From NCBI GenBank assembly GCA_017473945.1, contig JAFUIW010000116.1, positions 1 through 64,000 of the forward strand: 64,000 bases of DNA, written 5' to 3'. Below the pieces are notes generated by a model. The model saw nothing but the letters and a program-made list of their open reading frames with translations, was not told where the DNA came from and did not search any database. Below, piece after piece: positions 49,720 to 57,999 of this stretch; positions within the stretch are counted from its first letter, which is position 1; every line of letters starts with the position of its first letter. The DNA comes from Methanobrevibacter sp. (GTDB taxonomy: Archaea; Methanobacteriota; Methanobacteria; Methanobacteriales; Methanobacteriaceae). Made by a program: the position numbers and the translations under genes.

Positions 49720-51426
49720 CTAATCTTCAAAACCATCTTCAACATCATCTTCTTCGAAGCTATCTAATGCGGATTGACCGTCTTCAACTGCATGTCCGTA
49801 TTCATCAACTTCTTCCATGATGATTGCATCAAGTTCTTCTTCCTCTTCTTCTTCCACTTTCTCACCAAGCAATTCGGCAAGAGCTCTTTTAGTAACCTTT
49901 ACAAGTATGTCCTGATATTCAGGAACTCCGGTTTCACCAAGTTTTGCAGCTTCTTCAATAATGACTGGTACGTATTCTTCAAATACTTTTGAACGTTTTT
50001 CTTTTTCTTTAGCTGCTCTTTTAGCTCTTAAGTGTTTTTGCAATTTACGAGCTAATTTCATGGTTGCCTGTCTTATTTCATGAACAATTTCGGGTTCTGG
50101 TGATACACTCTGTTTACCAGTTGATAGGTATGGTACCTGAGTTGAGATAATATTTACAAATAAAGTTAATGGGGTGTTGTCCATATCTCTAAGTCCGTAA
50201 CGTTTCCAATCGATACTTTTGAGCGCTTCAGTGATTGCACAGCTTCCTGCATCGAAAGTCAATGGAACTCTGTTAGCGAATCTCATGATTTCAGATTTCC
50301 TTTGTTCGTTTACAACTCTTCCTGCTTCTCCGCCGTATGCAAGGCCTGCTTCAATAATGAATGATACACCACCTGCATATGTCACCGGTTTTCTTGTAAT
50401 TGTTGTAACAAATTCTGGTTTAAGGATTTGTTTCATACCTTTTTCAACCTGTTCTGATCCAATTGGTATAAGTCCATCTGTTGGAGGTGCCATAAATTTC
50501 ATTTTCTTAAAGCAGTGCACAATAGCTTCCGCTTCCTGGAAGGTCATGGCTTTCGGACGTTTGTTCATGTCAATTCCAGTGATTTCTGCAATTTCATCAA
50601 CTCTTTTTGCAGACATTCTTGACATTGATGAAGTTAACATACTTTTATATCTTCTACTGTCTGTGTTTTTAGCCATTGTCATTAAGTCATCGGCACTTAC
50701 ACCTTTAGGGTGAGGCAATACTTCTTTTGGTTGTACTGGAACAACATCTGCTGCTCTTTTAAAGATATATTTGTGTCCTGATGGGTCCCTGAAAGTAATT
50801 TTTGCATGAGGGTTTCCAATCATGGTTCTTCTTATGTATTCGAATGCACCCTGTTCTGCAAGGGAGTAGGAAACATCTTTAAATTGTAATTCAATACATA
50901 CTCCTGTACTTTCAGCAGGATAATCTTCTCTTTCCATTAAAATTCCACGGTTGTTTTCCACATCCATTTGGAATTTCATTTTTACTCCCTTGATTTCATC
51001 TCCGTCCTTGTAACATGAAATTACGCGGGCAGGCTTACCTGTAGTCATCTGTGATAATAGCACACATCCACTACAACCTAAACCCTGCTGACCTCTGGAT
51101 TGGATGTTTCTGAATTTAGATCCTGCAAACATCATACAGTATACTTGCATTACATAATCTTCAGGAATTCCAGGTCCGTTATCCTTATGTCTTAGGATAT
51201 AATGTTCTTTGTCGATACGCTTTAATTCGATATCGATGTCAGGCAATATTCCGGATTCTTCACATGCATCGAAACTGTTTGTAATCAATTCGTGAAAAAC
51301 AATAGTTAAAGAACGAATTTTACCTGTAAATCCAAGCATCTGCTTGTTTTTTCTAAAGAACTGTGATGGGGTTAACCTTTGAAAATCCTCTTCCCAATCA
51401 AGTCCAATTTGCTGTTCTTGAGCCAA
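49720..51426 (-). CDS. top6B: DNA topoisomerase VI subunit B
   Basis: Top6B (568 aa) is the GHKL ATPase subunit. The Bergerat motifs are [14 protein letters not shown] near residue 50, [12 protein letters not shown] and [18 protein letters not shown]; the transducer lysine region is near [12 protein letters not shown]. The C-terminus has an acidic extension ([10 protein letters not shown] and an [11 protein letters not shown] end). AAGGAGG precedes the ATG. Confidence 0.96.
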   Translation of the reverse strand: MAQEQQIGLDWEEDFQRLTPSQFFRKNKQMLGFTGKIRSLTIVFHELITNSFDACEESGILPDIDIELKRIDKEHYILRHKDNGPGIPEDYVMQVYCMMFAGSKFRNIQSRGQQGLGCSGCVLLSQMTTGKPARVISCYKDGDEIKGVKMKFQMDVENNRGILMEREDYPAESTGVCIELQFKDVSYSLAEQGAFEYIRRTMIGNPHAKITFRDPSGHKYIFKRAADVVPVQPKEVLPHPKGVSADDLMTMAKNTDSRRYKSMLTSSMSRMSAKRVDEIAEITGIDMNKRPKAMTFQEAEAIVHCFKKMKFMAPPTDGLIPIGSEQVEKGMKQILKPEFVTTITRKPVTYAGGVSFIIEAGLAYGGEAGRVVNEQRKSEIMRFANRVPLTFDAGSCAITEALKSIDWKRYGLRDMDNTPLTLFVNIISTQVPYLSTGKQSVSPEPEIVHEIRQATMKLARKLQKHLRAKRAAKEKEKRSKVFEEYVPVIIEEAAKLGETGVPEYQDILVKVTKRALAELLGEKVEEEEEEELDAIIMEEVDEYGHAVEDGQSALDSFEEDDVEDGFED

Positions 51427-51843
51427 AATTTTTCCTCCTTAAATTAAATATGTTTAAATTTATTATCATGAATATATTTAAATGAAATGAGAGAGCATTT
51501 GAAGAGTAATATTTTTACCCTACCCTAGCTAACTAGTTTAAATATATGGTAAAATAATAATTTAAAAACATGTAGAAAATATAGTATTTGTACTATGTTA
51601 TCTATATATGTTGGTTGAAGTATATAAGAGTTTGCTATATTTTGCATAATTTTTATAGCTATCTTTCATTAAAATTGATTTGAAGATGTAAAATTTATTT
51701 ATTTTAAAAATTTAATATGAACTTCCTTATTTTTTAATTATAATAAAAAGTTGTATGATTCTGTAAAGTTGTTTTAAGTTTGTAAAATTGCTTTATTTTA
51801 AAACTGGCTTGTTTAAATATTTTAATCGATAAATCTATTACTT
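51427..51843 (+). other. Divergent intergenic region, no gene seen
   Basis: This 417-base gap between top6B (minus) and the 51844 gene (plus) is AT-rich, contains the top6BA promoter region and shows no ORF, tRNA or strong hairpin. A short CTAG-CTAA-CTAG stretch near 51527-51537 is the only symmetry noticed. Confidence 0.4.
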
Positions 51844-52578
51844 ATGATTTCAAAAAATAGTATTAACCATATTGTACATAAACTTCACCTTGATGATTTT
51901 GTTAAATCTCAAAGGGAGTTTTTAAAAGACAATAAAGGAGGATTTTTAATACCCATTGAAGCGAAAGTCACTGATGAGGAATATAAAAGATATCGCAATC
52001 TTCCAATTGACTGGTCACTTTCACCAATAACAAGTGACGACTTGCCAGATGAATTTTCCGAAAAGGCAGTCAAAACAGTGGACATGTTTCGTAGGAAAAC
52101 TCATAATTTAGATATTGAATGTATGATTTACTTTGATATTGAAACGGGAAATATTGTTTCTTGTAATTTTGCAGATAAAAATAAACCTGACGAAGTTTCT
52201 GGTGAGATTTATGCAGATGTTTTAAAAAATATGCATATTTCTTCTGTTCATAATCGTCCAAAGCAGTTTTATTCTCCTCCTTCATGTAAAAATTTTGAGA
52301 TGTTAAGCCTAGATTTTGAGGAATATGAATTAATTTTTTCTCAAAGAGAATTATGGATTTTAGAATCAAAAGAAATGGTAAGTGATGAAAAAATTAAAAA
52401 TATTCGTAAAAATGCTAAGGAGTATTTTGATTTTATTTCAGAAAATACTCACGTTGATTTAGAAAAAAATTATTTAATAATTGATAATATGGATTTTTTA
52501 TATGGAAATTTTTTGTTAGATTATTTAAATAATGATTTTGATAATATTAAATTAACTAGGAGGTATTTGGATGGATAA
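51844..52578 (+). CDS. Unknown protein, possible degenerate JAB-like domain
   Basis: The 244-aa protein is not recognised. Residues 134-175 read SSVHNRPKQFYSPPSCKNFE followed by strands, which resembles the HNHP-x-n-SPPS-D segment of JAB/RadC-type metalloproteins with Arg for the second His and Asn for the Asp. If so, it would be catalytically altered. No signal or membrane segment is seen. It overlaps the next small gene by 8 bases, so the pair is co-translated. Confidence 0.6.
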   Translation: MISKNSINHIVHKLHLDDFVKSQREFLKDNKGGFLIPIEAKVTDEEYKRYRNLPIDWSLSPITSDDLPDEFSEKAVKTVDMFRRKTHNLDIECMIYFDIETGNIVSCNFADKNKPDEVSGEIYADVLKNMHISSVHNRPKQFYSPPSCKNFEMLSLDFEEYELIFSQRELWILESKEMVSDEKIKNIRKNAKEYFDFISENTHVDLEKNYLIIDNMDFLYGNFLLDYLNNDFDNIKLTRRYLDG

Positions 52579-52792
52579 ATATGAGGAATTAGGAGAACCT
52601 ACTAAAGTAATGCGGGATGCAGGTTATAGTAAAATCAAATCTATTTCTCCAAAAAATAAACGGGAAATTCAAGAAAGGATTGAAAATCCTAATATTGTCA
52701 CGGGAAACTATAAACTTAAGGAATTATTTTCCAAAAGAGGCATAACTGTCATTCCTGATAAAATGACAATGTGGTATCAATTTACAGAATAA
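52571..52792 (+). CDS. Small unknown protein co-translated with the 51844 gene
   Basis: The 73-aa charged protein (MDKYEELGEPTKVMRDAGYS at the N-terminus) has a strong AGGAGG in the 3' end of the upstream gene and overlaps it by 8 bases. Size and coupling suggest a partner, for example an antitoxin or immunity protein, but no motif supports this. Confidence 0.6.
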   Translation: MDKYEELGEPTKVMRDAGYSKIKSISPKNKREIQERIENPNIVTGNYKLKELFSKRGITVIPDKMTMWYQFTE

Positions 52793-52822
52793 TTAAAAAA
52801 TAGGTTTTAGGAGTTAATTCTC

Positions 52823-53440
52823 CTAAAAATCTTTCTCATCAAACTCGATTCCGTCTTTAAATTCGATTTTATCGTCTTCAATTCCGACTAAATCTTTAAA
52901 TTCTTTCATCTTAAGTGTTTCTTTTTTGTGTTCTAAAAATCCATAGACTGACTTGTGTCTAGATCCGTTTAAAATCATTTCGAGGGCTTCCTTTGCAATC
53001 ATGATGTTGTCCATTTCACCGATCAATGAAACTGTTTTACCATAAACCGCCATATCCACTTCAGCCATTTCCATGATTATTTCACGTGTTTTTCCATCTT
53101 TTCCTATGATTCTGCCTTTGTATCTTGCAAGGGCCTTTTTGGATTTTCCTATGTATAATGGTAAGCTTAATACTTCCAGATAAATGTCATCGCTGACTAA
53201 TTTTAAAGCAATTTCAGGATTGAATCCACGAGCCACTGCCTTAACGATGTGATTTGCATTCCAGACTCCTAACGGATCTTCCATGTCTTCTCGAGGTGTA
53301 ATGTATACTGTACCGTCATCACTGTCAATGTCTAACATGGTTCCGGTAGCGTTTTCAATGGATTTTTTAACTTTTCCGTTGCTTCCGATTAATGCCCCTA
53401 CTCTGTTTTGAGGTATTTTCAAATAATCTGTTTCCGGCAT
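52823..53440 (-). CDS. KH-domain RNA-binding protein (Pno1/Dim2-like)
   Basis: The 205-aa protein has two KH modules with GxxG loops, VGALIGSNGKVKKSIENATG near residue 14 and GRIIGKDGKTREIIMEMAEV near residue 110. It matches the archaeal Dim2/Pno1-like family, linked in eukaryotes to 18S rRNA 3'-end maturation. It begins MPETDYLKIPQNR. Confidence 0.88.
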   Translation of the reverse strand: MPETDYLKIPQNRVGALIGSNGKVKKSIENATGTMLDIDSDDGTVYITPREDMEDPLGVWNANHIVKAVARGFNPEIALKLVSDDIYLEVLSLPLYIGKSKKALARYKGRIIGKDGKTREIIMEMAEVDMAVYGKTVSLIGEMDNIMIAKEALEMILNGSRHKSVYGFLEHKKETLKMKEFKDLVGIEDDKIEFKDGIEFDEKDF

Positions 53441-53592
53441 TTTATCACCTTTAATTTAATTAGAATTAATAATATTTATTTAATTTTAAATTTTTAAATG
53501 TTTTTGTTAAAAAGAATATTATTAAACATTTAGAATAAGTGAGTATTTAACTTTGCGGTTTTAATGTTGTAAAAAAAAGAATCTTTAATTAT

Positions 53593-53622
53593 AGCACTGG
53601 ACGTGTTTTGGTTTCCAGTGCT
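53593..53622 (-). terminator. Terminator of the second mtrH
   Basis: AGCACTGGA and TCCAGTGCT (53593-53601 and 53614-53622) form a 9-bp stem. On the minus strand the hairpin is followed by a run of eight Ts about 18 bases further on. It lies 110 bases after the mtrH-like stop. Confidence 0.6.
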
Positions 53623-53657
53623 ATTTGGTATTTTGGATTAATGTTTAGATTTGTTTG

Positions 53658-53685
53658 CAATATCCATTTGGTGCTTTGGATATTG
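53658..53685 (-). other. Extra hairpin in the 3' region of the second mtrH
   Basis: CAATATCCA (53658-53666) pairs with TGGATATTG (53677-53685). It sits between the mtrH-like stop and the terminator and is not followed by a T run, so it may be a 3' RNA structure. Confidence 0.45.
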
Positions 53686-53732
53686 AGAACAAATTGATGT
53701 CGAGGTTTGAAAACGGTTTATTTTTGATAAGG

Positions 53733-54671
53733 TTATAACAATTTGTTCATTGGGTGGTAATCAACAGGTTCGGTTCCTAAAGGTTTTGCAGCTTCTGAGA
53801 TGAACATATCTGTTTGAGCTACTGCAGGGAACGCGATTTTTGCGTTTTCAATAGGTCCAAAGAGAACGAAGTCCCCACCACACATTACCTGTACAATGTT
53901 TGCACCGATGTCACAAACGGTAAATGCGGTTTTGTTTCCTTCTTTTTTGTATTCTCTTAACCAGTCCCATGCGGATGGAACGTTGTGAATACCTGATCCT
54001 ACAGGGTATCCCCATTTAGCTTTTTCTGCAAAGGAAGTTCTTGCAGCAATACCTGCACCTTGACCTAAAGGAGTTACTGCTGTGTCCATCATAAATCTAT
54101 CAATTCCACATTCTTCAGCTACTTCAAGTAAACCTTTTTCGTATGCACCGTCATCTCCATCTTCCCACATTGCCATTTTACCTTCAACGGTAGCATTCAT
54201 TGGGTTGAATCCTAAGATGATAGAAGCAGAAATGTCTGTTGCAGCGAGTGCATCCAATTCAGCTTTATCTGCAGCCATGTTGATTGAATTGTAAATAGCT
54301 CTTTCTGTTAATCCTACTTCGTCGGAATATTGTGCACCAGCAACCCTGGCGTCACCTGAAGTTGAATCTATAAGGAACGGAGCGTCACAAATTTCACCAA
54401 TATATTCAATGTATTTTGGAAGTGCTTCTACAGTTTGACCGAAAACTTGAACAATGTATGGGTTACCGGTTACATCGGAAATGGAAGCCATATCATTAAC
54501 TAGTTGTTCGGCTTTTGCTTTGTCGAAGTCTCCTGTTAATTCATCGTTAAGAATGTTGTGTCCACCGTAGAAAATAGTTCCTGCTAGTACAGTAGGGTAT
54601 TCTCCAGGTTGTCCACCCATTTTGACTCCTGCGAAGTCAAAAACTTCTTGTTCTTTATCAAATTTAAACAT
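53733..54671 (-). CDS. Solitary MtrH paralogue
   Basis: The 312-aa protein is homologous over its full length to the mtrH product at 4964-5896, by eye about 60 percent identical, with conserved FKFDKEQ, KMGGQPGEYPTVLAGTIFYG and SGIHNVPSAWDWLREYKK. The methyl-tetrahydropterin-binding barrel appears intact. No other mtr gene or corrinoid protein is adjacent. It may be an alternative MtrH, or a methyltransferase using another methyl donor, as proposed for stand-alone MtrH homologues elsewhere. Confidence 0.9.
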   Translation of the reverse strand: MFKFDKEQEVFDFAGVKMGGQPGEYPTVLAGTIFYGGHNILNDELTGDFDKAKAEQLVNDMASISDVTGNPYIVQVFGQTVEALPKYIEYIGEICDAPFLIDSTSGDARVAGAQYSDEVGLTERAIYNSINMAADKAELDALAATDISASIILGFNPMNATVEGKMAMWEDGDDGAYEKGLLEVAEECGIDRFMMDTAVTPLGQGAGIAARTSFAEKAKWGYPVGSGIHNVPSAWDWLREYKKEGNKTAFTVCDIGANIVQVMCGGDFVLFGPIENAKIAFPAVAQTDMFISEAAKPLGTEPVDYHPMNKLL

Positions 54672-55213
54672 TTAAATAAACCTCTATATTTTTCGACTTA
54701 ACTTTTCAATTTTATTTTATAAAAAATTAAAGCTAAGTCTATAAAAGTTCTTTTTTTAATTATATATAAATTTATCTATACAATTCACTAATTTATAATA
54801 TATTTTTAATAATACTGTTTAATTTTTAAAATAATAATTTTATAGTTTTTAAATAAAGAAAAATTTATTTTAAATCAATATCTATTGAAAAAAAGTAATA
54901 TTCTTTTTATATTCATGAATTGCTTTTGAAAAACTCAATTGATTTTATTAATCATTATTAATCATGATTGTCTAATTATATTTAAAATTTGATTAGATAT
55001 TTGTGAAATATGAATTTTAATATTGTTTTAAGGGTTATAACTAATTTTAATTGATAAAATTATTTGTTTTATCATGTCAAAATAATTATTTTTAAAAATA
55101 AAAGTCAAATATTTGTTAAAAATATATTACAAAAATGAATGTCATGAAGATGGCAATTATTTAGTAAAGTTTGTCAACAAATTGATTTTCATTGGCATGA
55201 AGAATATTTGCCA
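54672..55213 (-). other. AT-rich intergenic region with mtrH2 promoter
   Basis: This 542-base gap holds no ORF or RNA gene. On the minus strand a TATA-like TTTATATATA (54761-54770) stands about 90 bases before the mtrH paralogue start. Near the other end, GATGGCAA (about 55147-55154) and TTGCCATC (about 55208-55215) form an inverted repeat next to the stop of the transporter gene and may act in its termination. Confidence 0.45.
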
Positions 55214-56155
55214 TCATGATTGATATTTTCTGAATGCATAGGCAAGAATTGATCCTGCAAAATTCTGCCAGACGGAATAGAGTGCTCCCGGAACTGTTGC
55301 CTGGGATAAGTTTGGAAAATGGGTTTTTGCAAGGCTGGTTGACAAGCCTGAATTTTGAAATGCCAGTTCGATAGCTACTGTAATTATCTGTTTTCTGTCC
55401 ATTCCTGCAAGGTGGCCAATTCCAAATCCAATTAACATTGAAATGAAATATTGTAAGATGATAATTATGAGTATTACAGTGGATGAAGTTAAAATGGCCT
55501 GTTTATTTGTACCGATTACTCCTGCAACTATTAAACAAACTACAATGGATGATACTGTAGGCAAATAGACTTTTAATTTTTCACAAAAGTCAGGGAATTT
55601 GTAATTCAGGATTAAACCTAAAATAATCGGAACAATCACTATTTGTACAATTGAAATGAACATATCAACCGGATTGAAATGAATTTGATTGCCTATTAAG
55701 AGTAATGTGATTATTGGGGTTAATATGGGTGAAATCACGGTGGAGACTGCAGTCAAAGAAACGGACAGGGCAACGTCTCCTTTTGCAATAAAAGTAATGA
55801 CATCAGATGCGGTTCCTCCGGGCACTGTTCCAACAAGAATGAGGCCGACTGTCAAAGCAGTATCAAGAGAAAAAGCGCTTGCAAGAGCAAATGCTATAAT
55901 GGGCATTATTATATACTGTGATGAAATTCCAACTGATATTACTTTAGGATTTTTGAACACGTTAATGAAATCGTCCACTTTCAAGGTGGTTCCCATTGTA
56001 AAAAGAACAATGCTTAAAAGTAAATTGATAATGTTGATGCCATTATATTCACTTAAAACCCATTTAAATGAATTTGGATAAACTAATGAAATGGCAACAG
56101 CCACCAAAATCACTATAAAAAAATATTTTTCGATAAATTCAAAAATCCTTTTCAT
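55214..56155 (-). CDS. Bile acid:sodium symporter family transporter
   Basis: The 313-aa protein has about nine membrane helices and fits the BASS/SBF fold: GTVPGGTASDVITFIAKGDV near residue 110 corresponds to a conserved Na+-site helix break, and VAIELAFQNSGLSTSLA near residue 265 to the second. Family members import bile acids, pantoate, pyruvate or other organic anions with Na+. The substrate here is unknown. Confidence 0.88.
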   Translation of the reverse strand: MKRIFEFIEKYFFIVILVAVAISLVYPNSFKWVLSEYNGINIINLLLSIVLFTMGTTLKVDDFINVFKNPKVISVGISSQYIIMPIIAFALASAFSLDTALTVGLILVGTVPGGTASDVITFIAKGDVALSVSLTAVSTVISPILTPIITLLLIGNQIHFNPVDMFISIVQIVIVPIILGLILNYKFPDFCEKLKVYLPTVSSIVVCLIVAGVIGTNKQAILTSSTVILIIIILQYFISMLIGFGIGHLAGMDRKQIITVAIELAFQNSGLSTSLAKTHFPNLSQATVPGALYSVWQNFAGSILAYAFRKYQS

Positions 56156-56228
56156 ATTTCAATTTTTGATTTTTAAGGTTAAAAAGGTATTGATATAAAA
56201 ATGAGTTGGGATTAGTATAAATTAATCT

Positions 56229-56300
56229 AAAACTTAGGGTTGACATATTCTGTAAGAAAGATGTTTTACTAATACTTTCTGTAACATTTGTCTGAATAAA
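56229..56300 (+). repeat. Direct repeat, left copy, flanking the MNT/HepT cassette
   Basis: About 72 bases nearly identical to 57026-57100, including the exact core GATGTTTTACTAAT and TTTCTGTAACATTT. It contains an AGAAAG...CTTTCT hairpin. The repeats bracket the toxin-antitoxin genes at a distance of about 797 bases. Confidence 0.8.
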
Positions 56301-56403
56301 GTTTGGATTATTTGTTTAATTAACTTAGTGCATAAAAAAATATTTATTTAATATAAAATTAAAAGTAAATATTAATCAGATTAATTTTCATTAGGTGTTT
56401 TTA

Positions 56404-56697
56404 ATGATATTTACTATTGAAGAAATCACAAAAAGAACCATTCCAATAGCCATTAAGCATGGGGTTAATAGGTTATGCCTTTTTGGGTCTTATGCTAGAA
56501 ATGAGGCAAGTGATGAAAGTGATTTGGACTTCATAATGGATGATGGGGATGTGACTTCTTTAATTAAATATATGTCTTTTGTTCAAGACTTGGAAGATGA
56601 ATTTAAATGTCATGTTGATTTGGTTTCATCATGCAGTCATAATAAGGAATTTTTAAACAAAATCAAAAAAGATGTGGTTATAATCTATGAACGCTAA
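56404..56697 (+). CDS. mntA: MNT-type minimal nucleotidyltransferase (antitoxin)
   Basis: The 97-aa protein has the polymerase-beta-like signature LCLFGSYARNEASDESDLDF near residue 25, with the GSYAR loop and the metal-binding SDLDF. MNT proteins paired with HepT act as antitoxins, AMPylating HepT on a Tyr. TTAGGTG before ATG 56404 supports the start; GTG 56395 is an alternative. Its end overlaps the hepT start by 11 bases. Confidence 0.9.
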   Translation: MIFTIEEITKRTIPIAIKHGVNRLCLFGSYARNEASDESDLDFIMDDGDVTSLIKYMSFVQDLEDEFKCHVDLVSSCSHNKEFLNKIKKDVVIIYER

Positions 56698-57021
56698 AGA
56701 TGAAAAACATATTAAGAAAATCATAGAATACTGTGAAGCGACAGCAAGTGATATTGAGTATTTGGTGATGATTTTAATGAATACTTAACCAATGATCATT
56801 ACCAAAGAGCATGTGCGTTTAATATTATCCAAATTGGAGAGTATATTGGCAGATTGTCCGATGAGTTCAAAGACCAGCATCCTGAAATAGCTTGGAATAG
56901 TTTAAAAGCAATGAGAAATATTCATGCTCATGATTATGAAAATGTTATTGAGCATTTGGTTTGGGAAACTATGAAAGTGGAGCTTCCAGAACTTAAGGAA
57001 TATTTGAAAAAATTATTATAG
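56687..57021 (+). pseudogene. hepT: HepT toxin gene, frameshifted
   Basis: Reading from ATG 56687 gives MNAKDEKHIKKIIEYCEATA and then stops after 33 residues. The +1 frame resumes directly at about 56755 with FGDDFNEYLTNDHYQRACAF and continues to TAG at 57021. It includes RNIHAHDY, the RX4HXY motif of HepT RNases. One missing T in the TTT run after GAGTA explains the break. The rest is intact, so it is a recent disruption or a sequencing error. Confidence 0.85.
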
Positions 57022-57025
57022 TTTT

Positions 57026-57100
57026 AAAACTTCGGGCTAACATATTCTCATAGGAAAGATGTTTTACTAATGCTTTCTGTAACATTTTTCTGTAATAAAA
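57026..57100 (+). repeat. Direct repeat, right copy, flanking the MNT/HepT cassette
   Basis: About 75 bases nearly identical to the copy at 56229-56300, with a few substitutions and small indels. It carries the same hairpin and begins 5 bases after the hepT stop. The pair suggests cassette insertion or duplication of a shared 3' element. Confidence 0.8.
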
Positions 57101-57146
57101 TTTTAAATTAATAATCTAATTAAATTTGCTTTTAAATTAATTTATT

Positions 57147-57423
57147 TTATATATAAATGGTTTTTCCACTGCCGTTAGGCCCTGCAAAAACAATCACCTT
57201 AGGAAGCCTATTTTTCATTTGGATAAACTCTCCTTCCATCGGGATACTCAATATAAGATCTATCTGATTCATCATCATAACCTGCAATAGGAAGTTCTTT
57301 GATTTTACATATGTCTTGATCTATTTTAATTGATGCATTAAATCTTTCAGTAAGCTCTTCATCAGATAGTTCATAGTAAATATTTGCAATATTATCAATT
57401 TTTGATTGAGCATTTGAGTATTT
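57147..57423 (-). pseudogene. Remnants of an antitoxin-like gene and a zeta-toxin-like P-loop gene
   Basis: On the minus strand an open stretch 57423-57208 encodes 71 residues (includes LSDEELTERFNASIKIDQDI and RSYIEYPDGRRVYPNEK) but no start codon. Overlapping its stop, ATG 57218 begins MKNRLPKVIVFAGPNGSGKT and stops at 57147 after 23 residues. The second has the P-loop start typical of zeta-toxin/ABC-like kinases and the first is placed like an antitoxin. Both are truncated, so this is a decayed toxin-antitoxin-like operon. Identities are inferred from the P-loop and layout. Confidence 0.65.
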
Positions 57424-57784
57424 TTATTGAGCAGTTTTTATTATATTTATGAGTGATATTTTAGATAGTTTTTAATTTTTTTTATCTTTTTATCTATCAT
57501 CTTTTTAATTATTTGTTAAAATTATATAAAAGAAATTTTCTCATTATTTTCTACTTCGATTTTTAATAGATATTATCAATATTATCAATTTTTGATTGAG
57601 CATGTGAGTGTTTTTATTGAGCAGTTTTTAATTATATTTATGATTAAAATTTTTGATAGTAACTAAATAAAATATAATTTAATTAATCTTATTTTTAATA
57701 ATTTATTAAAACTATATAAAAGAAATTTTATAAATTATTGATGTTAGATTTCTTATAATTTTTTTCATATATTATCAATTTTTA
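57391..57784 (+). repeat. 190-bp tandem repeat, two full units and a third start
   Basis: The block starting ATTATCAATTTTTGATTGAG at 57391 recurs at 57581 with the same offset (190) also at its far end (ATATAAAAGAAATTTT at about 57524 and 57714). A third start, ATTATCAATTTTTACAAATT, lies at 57771. The units are AT-rich and about 80 percent alike by eye. The first unit begins inside the antitoxin-like remnant. No ORF is present in the rest of the 57022-57999 gap. Confidence 0.75.
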
Positions 57785-57999
57785 CAAATTTATTTCAAAA
57801 TTTAAATTAAATTATTTGAGTGTTATATGTAACATAACTTCTATTAATGTTATTTTTAACTATTTTAACAATTTTATAATTTTTTTTACTTACAAAATGT
57901 TTATATACTTTATAATTTAATATTATATTACTCAATACTTTAAATAAAGTATTATCATTTCAAGTGTATTTCTGACGTTTAATAAAGGAGGGTAGGACC

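Noticed and set aside
57391-57784. CRISPR array
   Set aside because: The repeats are about 190 bases, contiguous and imperfect, without short direct repeats and spacers; no cas gene is present.
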